A DNA stretch of 64,000 nt from the NCBI RefSeq assembly GCF_037126435.1, contig NZ_CP147020.1, positions 4,010,001-4,074,000 on the forward strand, in the 5' to 3' direction. This DNA comes from Bernardetia sp. ABR2-2B. Its GTDB lineage: Bacteria > Bacteroidota > Bacteroidia > Cytophagales > Bernardetiaceae. The translations under genes and the position numbers were made by a program. The notes beneath the pieces were generated by a model, which did not search any database, was not told the DNA's origin, and saw only the letters and a program-made list of their open reading frames with translations. Positions 1 through 8,227 of the stretch are shown in pieces (position 1 is the first letter of the stretch; each line of letters opens with the position of its first letter).

Positions 1-267
1 GAAGCCTTTGCAAAAGCCGAAAAACAAATAGAAAAAGCAGCCTTAGAATCTGGAATACTCATTCAGACACAAGCAATGGCACAAACGATGCTCAAACCTC
101 TTTTAGAAAACCTTACTAAAAAAACTGTTTTTCTAACCTTTGAGCCTATTTCTATGAGTGAAGAAGAAAATTTAGAGAATAAAACAAGTATTCAAGACAA
201 AAGGCAAGAGAAGAATATCTTGAATAACCCAACCACAATTCAATCAAAAACTTTAGATAAAGAGTAA
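1..267 (+). CDS. C-terminal fragment of unidentified protein (possibly DUF4230)
   Basis: Frame 1 is open from the first base of the window to the TAA at 265-267, so this is the 3' end of a gene that starts outside. The visible 88 residues begin with an amphipathic helix rich in Ala, Lys and Glu (EAFAKAEKQIEKAALESG). A hydrophobic strand ending VFLTFEP follows, then a charged, low-complexity tail. The helix plus short strand resembles the end of DUF4230 proteins, but too little is visible to be firm. An internal ATG at 76 is not a likely start because the reading frame and the helix run through it. The gene lies on the same strand as the gldN pair, 166 bases upstream. Confidence 0.5.
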   Translation, partial: EAFAKAEKQIEKAALESGILIQTQAMAQTMLKPLLENLTKKTVFLTFEPISMSEEENLENKTSIQDKRQEKNILNNPTTIQSKTLDKE

Positions 268-433
268 GCAAAAAAATAGCTAAAGAAATTTTTTCAAAAT
301 TCGATACAATAAAACAAAGAACTTCCGTTATAAGGGTGTAACTACAAAATACCTCATGAGATTATTTATTCAAAAATGAATTTCTATTTTGTAATTCTTT
401 TAATCTAAAAAAAACAATTTAACTTTTATAGCA

Positions 434-1318
434 ATGAAAAAATCAACAAAAACAATTTTGTGGGCTGGACTTTCTATGTCTTTATTTTCTTCTCTTTTTA
501 TAACTTCATTTTCGAAGGCACAAGAATATGGAAATTATGCAAACGATGGTTACAATCATAATTCGGTTCGTCCCGTTCATGAGTCTCATATTATGTATCA
601 AAAAAGTGTTTGGCACAGAATTTCATTAAAACAAAAACAAAACCGTCCGTTTTTTGCAGCAGGGAATGAAATTACAGGACTTATCATTGATGCTGTAAAA
701 CTTGGCATTATTCGCCCTTACAAAAATGATTCGCTAAAAACTCGTATGAGTCAAGAAGAGTTTTTGAGTAATATTCAAATTCCTAGTGATGAAATACAGT
801 ATAATGATATAGAAGAAGATATTTTTATTCAAGAAAATAATTCTGTGTGGGATGACGGTACAGGTTGGGGAACAGAAGAGGAAGAAGGAGTAGAAGCACA
901 AGAATTTTATGCTAATCAACTCTATACGTTAGAAATGAAAACAAGCGTATTTTTTGATAAAACACGCAGCCGAATGATAAATGATATTCAAACAATTAGT
1001 ATTATTATTCCTGCCGAAATGAACCCAGCGACAGGACTAGAAAAAACCATTGCTACGTTCTCTTATAAAGAATTAGTGCAGAATCTTTTCAGAGATAACT
1101 CTTCAGCTATTTATTATAATGAAAGAAACAATCAAGCACACCGAAACTTAGAAGAAGCCTTTGATTTGATGCTTGTAAATGGAACACTTATAAAATATGC
1201 CAACGGAAAAGACGAGCATATTATGGATATGTATGACGACCAACGTGAAGCTCTTTTGGCTTCTCAAAACTATCAAGCAAATATGATAGAATATGAAAGT
1301 AACTTGTGGGAAAATTAA
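434..1318 (+). CDS. gldN: GldN-type gliding motility / type IX secretion protein, copy 1
   Basis: A 294-residue exported protein with a signal peptide (about residues 1-29, ending SFSKAQ). Residues 45-110 carry the family core: RPVHESHIMYQKSVWHRISL, then KQNRPFFAAGNEITG, then PYKNDSLKTRMS. In the known T9SS, GldN is a periplasmic partner of the outer-membrane-associated GldK and is needed for gliding and secretion. Length is normal for the family. A glycine- and acid-rich insertion lies around residues 138-153 (DDGTGWGTEEEEG). A paralogue follows 95 bases downstream. No gldK, gldL or gldM is visible before it, so either the cluster lies further upstream or this pair sits apart from it. The ATG at 434 is directly followed by the charged n-region, so the start is secure. 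Confidence 0.85.
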   Translation: MKKSTKTILWAGLSMSLFSSLFITSFSKAQEYGNYANDGYNHNSVRPVHESHIMYQKSVWHRISLKQKQNRPFFAAGNEITGLIIDAVKLGIIRPYKNDSLKTRMSQEEFLSNIQIPSDEIQYNDIEEDIFIQENNSVWDDGTGWGTEEEEGVEAQEFYANQLYTLEMKTSVFFDKTRSRMINDIQTISIIIPAEMNPATGLEKTIATFSYKELVQNLFRDNSSAIYYNERNNQAHRNLEEAFDLMLVNGTLIKYANGKDEHIMDMYDDQREALLASQNYQANMIEYESNLWEN

Positions 1319-1355
1319 TGTATTTAGACCCTTAGGAATAATTACGAATCCTGCC

Positions 1356-1390
1356 GTTGTTGGTGTTTTAGCGATAACAACACCAACAAC
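1356..1390. repeat. Palindromic intergenic repeat, hairpin family copy 1
   Basis: The arms GTTGTTGGTGTT (1356-1367) and AACACCAACAAC (1379-1390) are perfect 12-bp complements around an 11-base loop containing TTAGCG. It lies between the two gldN genes. The left arm and the loop start (TTGGTGTTTTAGCG) recur in the hairpin at 2451-2484. There is no T-tract after it, so it reads more like a dispersed palindromic repeat than a classical terminator. It could still shape the gldN transcript. Confidence 0.7.
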
Positions 1391-1413
1391 CACTAATCTT
1401 GTAACAACCAATT

Positions 1414-2286
1414 ATGAAAAAGCTATTTTATAATCCTTTTACTCCATTACTTGTCTTACTTTTTGTGAGTACAAGTAATTTTTGCTTAGCTCAAAGCGCA
1501 TTAAGTCCAGAAACACGCCCAAATGAAACAGCCATTGGAATCGAAAAACCAAAAACAGAAAAGATTATTCAAGATGAAATAAATCCTTTTTCATTGCGCC
1601 CAATTCCGAAATCACATATTGCTTTTCAAAAATCGATTTGGTTACAAGTTTCCTTGAAGCAGAAATCTAATTTACCTCTTTGGTATGCTGGTCATGAATT
1701 ATCCAAATTTTTGATAGAAAATGCTTTAAATGGAAAAATCACGCCTTATAGAGATGATAAATTAGAAAGTGTTCTATCAAAAAATGACCTTTTAGAGAGT
1801 TTGAAAGTAGAAGAAACAGCTAAACTTGCATTTAACTCTGATAACTTTAAAGAAAATGATTCAATACAAAAACTAATTGATTTTTCAGAGCTTTCTATTT
1901 TAGAGATAAAAGAAGATTATATTTTGGATATTCAGCATTCAAGAATGATTCATGATGTACTTGCTTTTACACTCATTCTTCCTGCAAATAAAAATAGATT
2001 TAGACAAAAAATAGTTTCTTTTTCTTATAAAGAAATTATAGAAAAATTATATCGTCCACTTCAAGAAGATTATGTAGTCATAGAAACTACCAAAAGTAAT
2101 GGACATATTCCCAATTTAGAAACGCTTATTGACTCTCGTTTTTTTCATGGATATATTGTCAAGTACGATAATTTTAAAGGTGAATATTTTGAAGACCAAT
2201 ATGATGGAAAAAGAGAGGCATTTATAAAATGTATGCAATACCACGAGAAACTGATAGAGTTTGAGAGCTGTTTATGGACTTATTGA
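1414..2286 (+). CDS. gldN: GldN-type gliding motility / type IX secretion protein, copy 2
   Basis: A 290-residue paralogue of the gene before it, with a signal peptide (about residues 1-26, ending NFCLAQ). It keeps the same landmarks: RPIPKSHIAFQKSIWLQVSL, a hydrophobic helix after WYAGHEL, PYRDDKLESVLS, and a C-terminal ending (EFESCLWTY) that matches copy 1 (EYESNLWEN). The two are clearly homologous but have drifted far apart, so the duplication is old. The conserved QNRPFF of copy 1 is SNLPLW here, and the N-terminal linker is longer. It may act as an alternative partner in the T9SS ring or have been partly retooled. Both lie on the same strand with a hairpin repeat between them. Confidence 0.78.
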   Translation: MKKLFYNPFTPLLVLLFVSTSNFCLAQSALSPETRPNETAIGIEKPKTEKIIQDEINPFSLRPIPKSHIAFQKSIWLQVSLKQKSNLPLWYAGHELSKFLIENALNGKITPYRDDKLESVLSKNDLLESLKVEETAKLAFNSDNFKENDSIQKLIDFSELSILEIKEDYILDIQHSRMIHDVLAFTLILPANKNRFRQKIVSFSYKEIIEKLYRPLQEDYVVIETTKSNGHIPNLETLIDSRFFHGYIVKYDNFKGEYFEDQYDGKREAFIKCMQYHEKLIEFESCLWTY

Positions 2287-2376
2287 TTTATTATTTTTCT
2301 AATTATTAGGTTTTATGATAAGTTGGATAAAAGACTTTAATATCTGAATTTGTACGGAGAAAAATAATTATTTATC

Positions 2377-2511
2377 GAAGTTGTTTAAGAATGCAGTTTT
2401 TTCCTTAGAATTATGTTTGTAAACCCAATTCTAAGGAAAAAAAACTAGCCTTTGTTGGTGTTTTAGCGTAGCGACACCAACAAATACACAAACCTATTCT
2501 TAAACAACTTC
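2377..2511. repeat. 135-base nested inverted-repeat element
   Basis: Outer arms of 16 bp (GAAGTTGTTTAAGAAT at 2377-2392 and its exact complement at 2496-2511) enclose two separate hairpins. The first has 16-bp arms, 2397-2412 and 2427-2442, built on TTTTTTCCTTAGAATT. The second has 11-bp arms, 2451-2461 and 2474-2484, built on TTTGTTGGTGT. Folded as RNA or cruciform DNA this gives a closing stem with two side hairpins. It sits between gldN copy 2 and the cupin gene. The first inner hairpin, flanked by T and A runs, could terminate transcription in either direction. The whole resembles a small non-coding mobile or structured element. Confidence 0.65.
2451..2484. repeat. Palindromic intergenic repeat, hairpin family copy 2
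   Basis: TTTGTTGGTGT and ACACCAACAAA form an 11-bp perfect stem around the loop TTTAGCGTAGCG. It shares GTTGGTGTTTTAGCG and the preceding GCC with the hairpin between the gldN genes. It is nested inside the larger inverted-repeat element at 2377-2511. Confidence 0.65.
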
Positions 2512-2530
2512 ATCAATTAAAAAACTAATA

Positions 2531-3040
2531 ATGAATCATCACAATCAAGAATATTGGATAGAAAAATTAAACCTACAAGCTCATCCCGAGGGAGGTTATT
2601 ATGCAGAAAATTATCGTGCTGATGGAGTTATTCCCAAAAGTTCATTATCCGAAAAATTTGCTGGTAATTGTTCATATAGTACAGCTATTTACTTTTTACT
2701 TACAGGTTCTACTTTTTCAGCTTTTCATCGTATAGCTTCTGATGAGCTTTGGCATTTTTATGATGGAGACCCACTTTCTATTTTCTATTTTGATGATTTG
2801 GGCAATCTTCATGAAAAAGTATTAGGCATAGATATCGATAAAAATCAATTTCCACAAATTATTATTCCCGCTGGAGTTTGGTTTGCTTCACGTTGTCAGA
2901 ACCCAAATGGATTTACACTATCAGGCTGTACGGTCGCCCCTGGTTTTGATTTTGAAGATTTTGAATTAGCATATTCTAATCAGTTATCCAAAAAATATCC
3001 AAAACACAGAGAGTTGATTGAAGAATTGACACGACAGTAA
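2531..3040 (+). CDS. Cupin-superfamily protein, DUF985 (cupin_5)
   Basis: A 169-residue cytoplasmic protein. It has the typical DUF985 opening, WIEKLNLQAHPEGGYY, followed by STAIYFLLTGSTFSAFHRI and ELWHFYDGDPL, then IIPAGVWFASRC and GCTVAPGFDFEDFEL near the C-terminus. These are the strands of a small cupin barrel, with likely ligand or metal residues in the His/Glu motifs HR...ELWHF. Members of the family are structurally known but mostly lack an assigned reaction; some have been compared with sugar epimerases. The gene stands alone after a structured repeat element, with the next gene 430 bases away. Confidence 0.85.
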   Translation: MNHHNQEYWIEKLNLQAHPEGGYYAENYRADGVIPKSSLSEKFAGNCSYSTAIYFLLTGSTFSAFHRIASDELWHFYDGDPLSIFYFDDLGNLHEKVLGIDIDKNQFPQIIIPAGVWFASRCQNPNGFTLSGCTVAPGFDFEDFELAYSNQLSKKYPKHRELIEELTRQ

Positions 3041-3473
3041 AAAAATCAAACTGACCTAAAGTCATTTAACTATATCTCTAAATTGTACCTTATTCTATCA
3101 AAAAAATAGAGCTTAACGAGCAGTTTATTCTTAAATAAAAGTCTTTTACAGAATTAATTCATAAATTTTTAAAAAAAAATCGATTTTTTTTCACTTTTCC
3201 CTAACATTATTCGTCGTGCATACGTTTATTTTATTAAATTTGTCAGAATAGTATGCAAGCATACAAATAAATTTCTGTTTTGATTTATTATCATACCAAA
3301 TTCATAATGAGTTGGTTAAACATAAATTTTAAACAAAAAATTATTGAACCACAGTATGTAAAGTCATACAAAAAAATAATATACTATAAACTATTTTAAA
3401 AATTCATTCTGTTCACTTACGCAAAAGAAGATAAGATAAATAGAAGAGTTTTTATTACCTAAACAAATAATAT
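3041..3473. other. 433-base AT-rich leader region
   Basis: No open frame of note. It holds a compact inverted repeat, GTATGC-AA-GCATAC at 3251-3264. Related half-sites follow the same theme: GCATACG near 3218 and GTATG near 3355. The region lies before the acyl-CoA dehydrogenase gene and probably carries its promoter and a possible operator. I could not fix a promoter with confidence. Confidence 0.4.
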
Positions 3474-5297
3474 ATGTCACAAGTAGCAGAACAAGAAGCA
3501 TTGAAAGAAGCCCTAAGAGGTGGAGAGTTTTTAATTAAGGAAACAAAAGCAGAAGATATTTTTATCCCTGAAGAATTTTCAGAGGAGCAGCAAATGATGG
3601 CGAAAGCTACTGATGATTTTGTAGATATGGAAATTACTCCTATCGCAGAGAAAATCGACAAAATGCAAGACCCAGAGCTTATGCCTTCTCTTCTAACTAA
3701 AGCTGGAGAGCTTGGTCTTTTAGGAATTGGTGTTCCAGAAGAATTGGATGGGCTTGGAATGAGTTTTAATACAACGATGCTTATTGCTGATGTTGTAGGT
3801 TCGGCAGGTTCATTCTCAACAGCATATGGAGCGCATACAGGAATTGGAACACTTCCAATCTTATATTATGGTAATGAAGAGCAAAAGAAAAAATATATTC
3901 CTAAACTTGCAACAGGCGAGTGGAAAGCATGTTATTGTTTGACTGAGCCAGATGCAGGTTCGGATGCAAACTCTGGAAAAACAAAAGCCGTTTTGTCAGA
4001 AGATGGAAAATCGTATTCTATCACAGGACAAAAAATGTGGATAACAAACGGTGGTTTTGCTGATGTTCTTATTGTATTTGCTCGTATTGAAGATGACAAA
4101 AACCTTACGGCATTTATTGTAGAGCGTGGTTACAATGGAATCACAATGAATGAAGAAGAGCAAAAATTAGGTATCAAAGGTTCTTCTACTCGTCAAGTAT
4201 TCTTTAATGATACAGTTGTTCCTGTTGAAAATATGCTTTCTGAGCGTGGCAACGGTTTCAAAATTGCTGTAAACATCTTGAATATTGGTCGTATCAAATT
4301 AGGCGCAGGTGTTCTTAATGGTTGTCGTCAAGTAATTCGTCATTCAGTTCGTTATGGTAACGAGCGTAAGCAGTTTAATACTCCTATTTCTTCTTTTGGA
4401 GCAATTAAGTATAAATTAGCAGAAATGACAGCTCGTAATTACGCAACTGAATCATTGTGTTATGCAGCTGGTCAAGATGTTGATGATCGTATTACATACT
4501 TGAGAAATTCAGGAATGGATGCAGCAGAATCTAAGTTGAAAGGTGTAGAAGAGTTTGCTATCGAATGTGCAATTGCCAAAGTTCACGGTTCAGAAACACT
4601 TGACTATTGTGTAGATGAAGGCGTTCAGATTTATGGTGGTATGGGCTTCTCAGAAGATGCTCCTATGGCTCGTGCGTATCGTGATGCACGTATTGCACGT
4701 ATCTATGAAGGTACGAACGAAATTAATCGTATGCTTTTGGTAGGAATGATTTTGAAACGTGCAATGAAAGGCGATTTGGATATTCTCTCTCATGCAAAAG
4801 CAGTAGGAAAAGAGCTTCTTCAAATGCCTACTCCTGCAAATATTGACCGTACAGAAGCATTTGCTTCAGAAAAAGAGCTTATCGCTCGTATGAAAAAAGC
4901 TGTTTTGATGGTAGCTGGAAAAGCTGCTCAAACATTTGGTGCTAAACTCAATGACGAGCAAATCTTGCTTATGGCAGTTGCTGATATGATTATTGAAGTA
5001 TATGCAGCAGAAACTTCTATTATGCGTGCTGAAAAATTAGTTAAGCATCACGGTGAAAGTGCTGACGGAGTAAAAGCAAAACTAGCTAAATTGTATCTTC
5101 AATTAGCAGTAAATAAATTAGAAGCAAAAGGACGTGAAGCAATTTCTTGTTTCGTAAAAGGCGATGAAATGCGTGTTCTTTTGATGGGCTTAAAGCGTTT
5201 TACTAAGCACGAACCAATCAATCAGCGTGAACTTCGTCATGAAATTGCTGATATGATGATTGAGAAAAATGATTATGCTTACAAACTTTGGTCATAA
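3474..5297 (+). CDS. Acyl-CoA dehydrogenase, long (607-residue) type
   Basis: An FAD-dependent enzyme for the first step of fatty acid beta-oxidation (acyl-CoA to trans-2-enoyl-CoA). It shows the family signatures CYCLTEPDAGSDA and ITGQKMWITNGG in the middle domain, the C-terminal signature around YGGMGFSEDAPMARAYRDARI, and IYEGTNEINRMLL, which contains the likely catalytic Glu. At 607 residues it exceeds the usual ~380-400 by an additional C-terminal helical domain of about 150 residues. That arrangement is typical of very-long-chain (VLCAD/ACAD9-like) enzymes. It stands alone on the plus strand and is followed by a strong terminator. Its codon use favours GAA, GGT and CGT compared with its neighbours, which fits high expression. 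Confidence 0.9.
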   Translation: MSQVAEQEALKEALRGGEFLIKETKAEDIFIPEEFSEEQQMMAKATDDFVDMEITPIAEKIDKMQDPELMPSLLTKAGELGLLGIGVPEELDGLGMSFNTTMLIADVVGSAGSFSTAYGAHTGIGTLPILYYGNEEQKKKYIPKLATGEWKACYCLTEPDAGSDANSGKTKAVLSEDGKSYSITGQKMWITNGGFADVLIVFARIEDDKNLTAFIVERGYNGITMNEEEQKLGIKGSSTRQVFFNDTVVPVENMLSERGNGFKIAVNILNIGRIKLGAGVLNGCRQVIRHSVRYGNERKQFNTPISSFGAIKYKLAEMTARNYATESLCYAAGQDVDDRITYLRNSGMDAAESKLKGVEEFAIECAIAKVHGSETLDYCVDEGVQIYGGMGFSEDAPMARAYRDARIARIYEGTNEINRMLLVGMILKRAMKGDLDILSHAKAVGKELLQMPTPANIDRTEAFASEKELIARMKKAVLMVAGKAAQTFGAKLNDEQILLMAVADMIIEVYAAETSIMRAEKLVKHHGESADGVKAKLAKLYLQLAVNKLEAKGREAISCFVKGDEMRVLLMGLKRFTKHEPINQRELRHEIADMMIEKNDYAYKLWS

Positions 5298-5334
5298 GTC
5301 AATTATAGAATTAGTTTGTAATTCTACATAAATT

Positions 5335-5381
5335 AAAAGCCTTATAGGATTTCTTTTATAGAAATTTTATAAGGCTTTTTT
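5335..5381 (+). terminator. Rho-independent terminator of the acyl-CoA dehydrogenase gene
   Basis: A 12-bp perfect stem, AAAAGCCTTATA (5335-5346) with TATAAGGCTTTT (5368-5379), is followed by further T residues. It lies 38 bases after the stop codon. Because the left arm starts with A residues it may also work for transcripts arriving from the minus-strand CHAT array. Confidence 0.85.
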
Positions 5382-5475
5382 ATGTTTGTTAGACAGTAGT
5401 CTATTTCTTGTTAGATTTTATTTAATTTTTATTTCATTCACTTCTACCTTCTAAAATCAGATTTTTAAATTGGTT

Positions 5476-8103
5476 TTACTCTCCCACCATCACAAAAGCA
5501 CCCCAGTAATAGGGTTCTGAATATTTCTCTTTTAATTTCAGTTGAGCAATCTTAAAGGCTTCACGTTTTGATTTTCCCTCCAAGAGGTTTTTATAGAAAG
5601 TAACCATCAAAAGCTGTGTAGCATCATCGCTTACTTTCCAAAGCGACATGATAAGCGTTTTTGCACCTGCTTGACGAAAGGCTCTTTGCAGCCCAAAAAC
5701 TCCTTCTCCATTCTCTATATCTCCTAACCCTGTTTCACATGCTGATAAAATGACTAATTCTGTTTCGTCAAGATTAAGATTCATAGCCTCTTCAGCTGAT
5801 AAAATACCATCTTCTTTTCCTACTTGTGGATTCTGACAACCTGCCAACAAAAGACCACTTCTAAGAAAAGGATTTTTCAAAAGGTTTCTATCTTCTGCTT
5901 CTTGCATGGTTGTTACTTCGCTTTCTGGAATTTGATTGATGAAAAAACCATGTGTAGCGATATGTAAAATAGTTGGGTTTTCCAATTCTTTGATGTTGTC
6001 TTCGGTTGCTTCTTTGTTTTGTAGAAGTGTCGTTTTTACATTCTTCTTAGCAAATAAATCATTGATTTGATTGGTTTCTACTTTTGTTCCCTCCAAAATA
6101 GGAACGACTGTTTGCTGCCCTACTACACGTTGCAAACCGTTCAGGCTTCGGTCTTCTCCATTTATTTTTAAAGTATCTTTTCCATTGAGGTTGTAAGCAG
6201 GATAACCCAATAAATAGGTTTTGTATGCTGCAAAGTTTTTACTTAAATCAATATTTTTAATTCCTTTTTCTTTGCGTTCTATCAAATCTCTACTACTTGT
6301 GATAAGCTGAATGTTTTGTTCTTCTACCAAAAACTCCTTTGTTTTTGGATTTTTGAGTGTATTGAGATTGATTTTGTGATAGATTCCGTCAGGTGAAAAA
6401 TAGATTTTGGAATAACCGTTTTTTGAAAGATCATCTAATTTGTCTTGAATCGGTTTCCAATATTGATTGTATGATTCTTCATCTTCCAATTGAAAATCAA
6501 TATTATTTTGATAGAAAGATAATGCATCATTTTCTAGTTCGTTTCCGTTTTCTAAAGCTAGAAGCTCTGGACTTACTTTTGTTTTATCTGTAATGATGAG
6601 AGCAACATACACCGTATCTGGGTTTTGGGCAACATCTCTTTTTTCTAATCTAATTATTTCAATAGTAGCCTCATTTTTATCAAGAGAGTTTTTCACATCT
6701 TTCCAAGTGTATTCTTTTTGGTCTGTATTTGATTTGAATAACTCTGACTTTTTAGAAACCTCTCTTTCTAATTCATTGATTTGAGAAGCCATTTCTATTA
6801 AATTAATACTACTATCTCGCTCACTAATTGGAGCTTGAATAAGTGAGATGTAATCTGTTTTTTTTGTTTTCCACTCTTCATATTGATTTATCAAAACAGA
6901 ATCCTTGCTATTCAAAATCTGTTCCTTCATCTTTTGAGTAGAAGAGAATATTATTCCTTTTGTAAACAATTGATAGTTAAAAAGGTCTTGACTTATTTTT
7001 TTATTTTGAGGGTAGTATTTGGTAGCAAAATTTGTAAAATTTGAAAAAAGGAAACTAATACTAGAAAAATAGGCTTCTTTTTCACTTTCAGATAATGTTG
7101 GAAATGATAGCTGTATTTGTTCTTTTTTATTTTGTATTACTTCTTTATATAAAGGTTCTGCTTTTTGATACAATTTTTGTGTAAAATACAGGATAGCTAA
7201 ATTATTATAGGAATCAGCGTAATCAGGATGCTCTTTTCCTAATGTTTTTTCTATTACCTCTTTCGCTTCTATATATAAAGGTTCTGCTTTTTGATACAAA
7301 CCTTGGTTAAGATATAAAATAGCTAAATTAGTGCAAGAACTGGCATATTCAGGATGCTCTTTTCCTAATGTTTTTTCTCTTATATTTTTAGCCTCTAAAT
7401 TTAAAGCCTCTGCTTTTTGATATAATTCTTGTTTCTCTCCATACAAAACAGCTAAATTATTACAAGATATAGCATATTCAGGATGTTCTTTTCCTAATGT
7501 TTTTTCTCGTATATTTTTAGCTTCTATAAATAAGAGTTCTGCTTTTTCATAAAAACCTTGTTTATAATATATGGCAGCCAAGTTATTACAGACTATAGCA
7601 TAAGCATAATGCTCTTTTCCTAGTAATTTTTCTATTATTTCTCCAGTTTCTATGTATAAAGGTTCTGCTTTTTGATACAAACCTTGAGAAACATACACAC
7701 TAGCCAAATTACCAGTTATACGAGCATATTCAAAATTTTTATTTCCTAGTATTTTTTCTTGTAAGTCTTTCGCTTCTAACCAAAGAGGTTCAGTTTTTTT
7801 GTAATTTCCTTGATAATAATATAAAACTCCTAATTCTTTACAAGAAACAATATACAAACTATCTTTTCCATTTTGTTTTTTGGCTACTTGAAGAGCTTTT
7901 TTGAGATAAACTTTTGATTTATCTAATTCATACTTCTCTCTTAATTCCTTACCAATACTATCCAATTCTTTCCAAGAAAGGCTTTCTAAAATAGTATTTA
8001 AGCTATCCAAACGGTTTTGGTCTTCTTTATTTTGACTGTAAGAAGGAAAGCTAATCAGAAGAGATAAAAATAAAAGGAGCGTGAACAAAAATACAGACTT
8101 CAT
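5476..8103 (-). CDS. Exported TPR-CHAT protease-like protein 1 (about 6 TPRs)
   Basis: An 875-residue protein. A signal peptide (about residues 1-23, ending SFPSYSQN) is followed by a short helical region and about six 42-residue TPR units, residues ~62-325. These are of the kinesin-light-chain type, with consensus NLA.LY...G.Y.KAEPLY.EA and GKEHP.YA. A helical linker follows (QLFTKGIIFSSTQKM), then a C-terminal CHAT domain. The caspase-like dyad is visible as His718 in HIATHGFF and Cys789 in LSACETGLG, so the peptidase is probably active. It is the last of five paralogues read in the same direction. The 124-base gap before it is the longest in the array and contains a promoter-like GTCTATACTTT motif. 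The substrate is unknown. Confidence 0.9.
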   Translation of the reverse strand: MKSVFLFTLLLFLSLLISFPSYSQNKEDQNRLDSLNTILESLSWKELDSIGKELREKYELDKSKVYLKKALQVAKKQNGKDSLYIVSCKELGVLYYYQGNYKKTEPLWLEAKDLQEKILGNKNFEYARITGNLASVYVSQGLYQKAEPLYIETGEIIEKLLGKEHYAYAIVCNNLAAIYYKQGFYEKAELLFIEAKNIREKTLGKEHPEYAISCNNLAVLYGEKQELYQKAEALNLEAKNIREKTLGKEHPEYASSCTNLAILYLNQGLYQKAEPLYIEAKEVIEKTLGKEHPDYADSYNNLAILYFTQKLYQKAEPLYKEVIQNKKEQIQLSFPTLSESEKEAYFSSISFLFSNFTNFATKYYPQNKKISQDLFNYQLFTKGIIFSSTQKMKEQILNSKDSVLINQYEEWKTKKTDYISLIQAPISERDSSINLIEMASQINELEREVSKKSELFKSNTDQKEYTWKDVKNSLDKNEATIEIIRLEKRDVAQNPDTVYVALIITDKTKVSPELLALENGNELENDALSFYQNNIDFQLEDEESYNQYWKPIQDKLDDLSKNGYSKIYFSPDGIYHKINLNTLKNPKTKEFLVEEQNIQLITSSRDLIERKEKGIKNIDLSKNFAAYKTYLLGYPAYNLNGKDTLKINGEDRSLNGLQRVVGQQTVVPILEGTKVETNQINDLFAKKNVKTTLLQNKEATEDNIKELENPTILHIATHGFFINQIPESEVTTMQEAEDRNLLKNPFLRSGLLLAGCQNPQVGKEDGILSAEEAMNLNLDETELVILSACETGLGDIENGEGVFGLQRAFRQAGAKTLIMSLWKVSDDATQLLMVTFYKNLLEGKSKREAFKIAQLKLKEKYSEPYYWGAFVMVGE

Positions 8104-8227
8104 AATGATATAATTTTGTAGCGTTTGATTATTAAATTGATTGAATCAACAATAACGAATATTCACAAACCAATACCTAAAAAAGCATATAGACAAAGTA
8201 TAGACAAACACAAACTAAGGTAAACAA

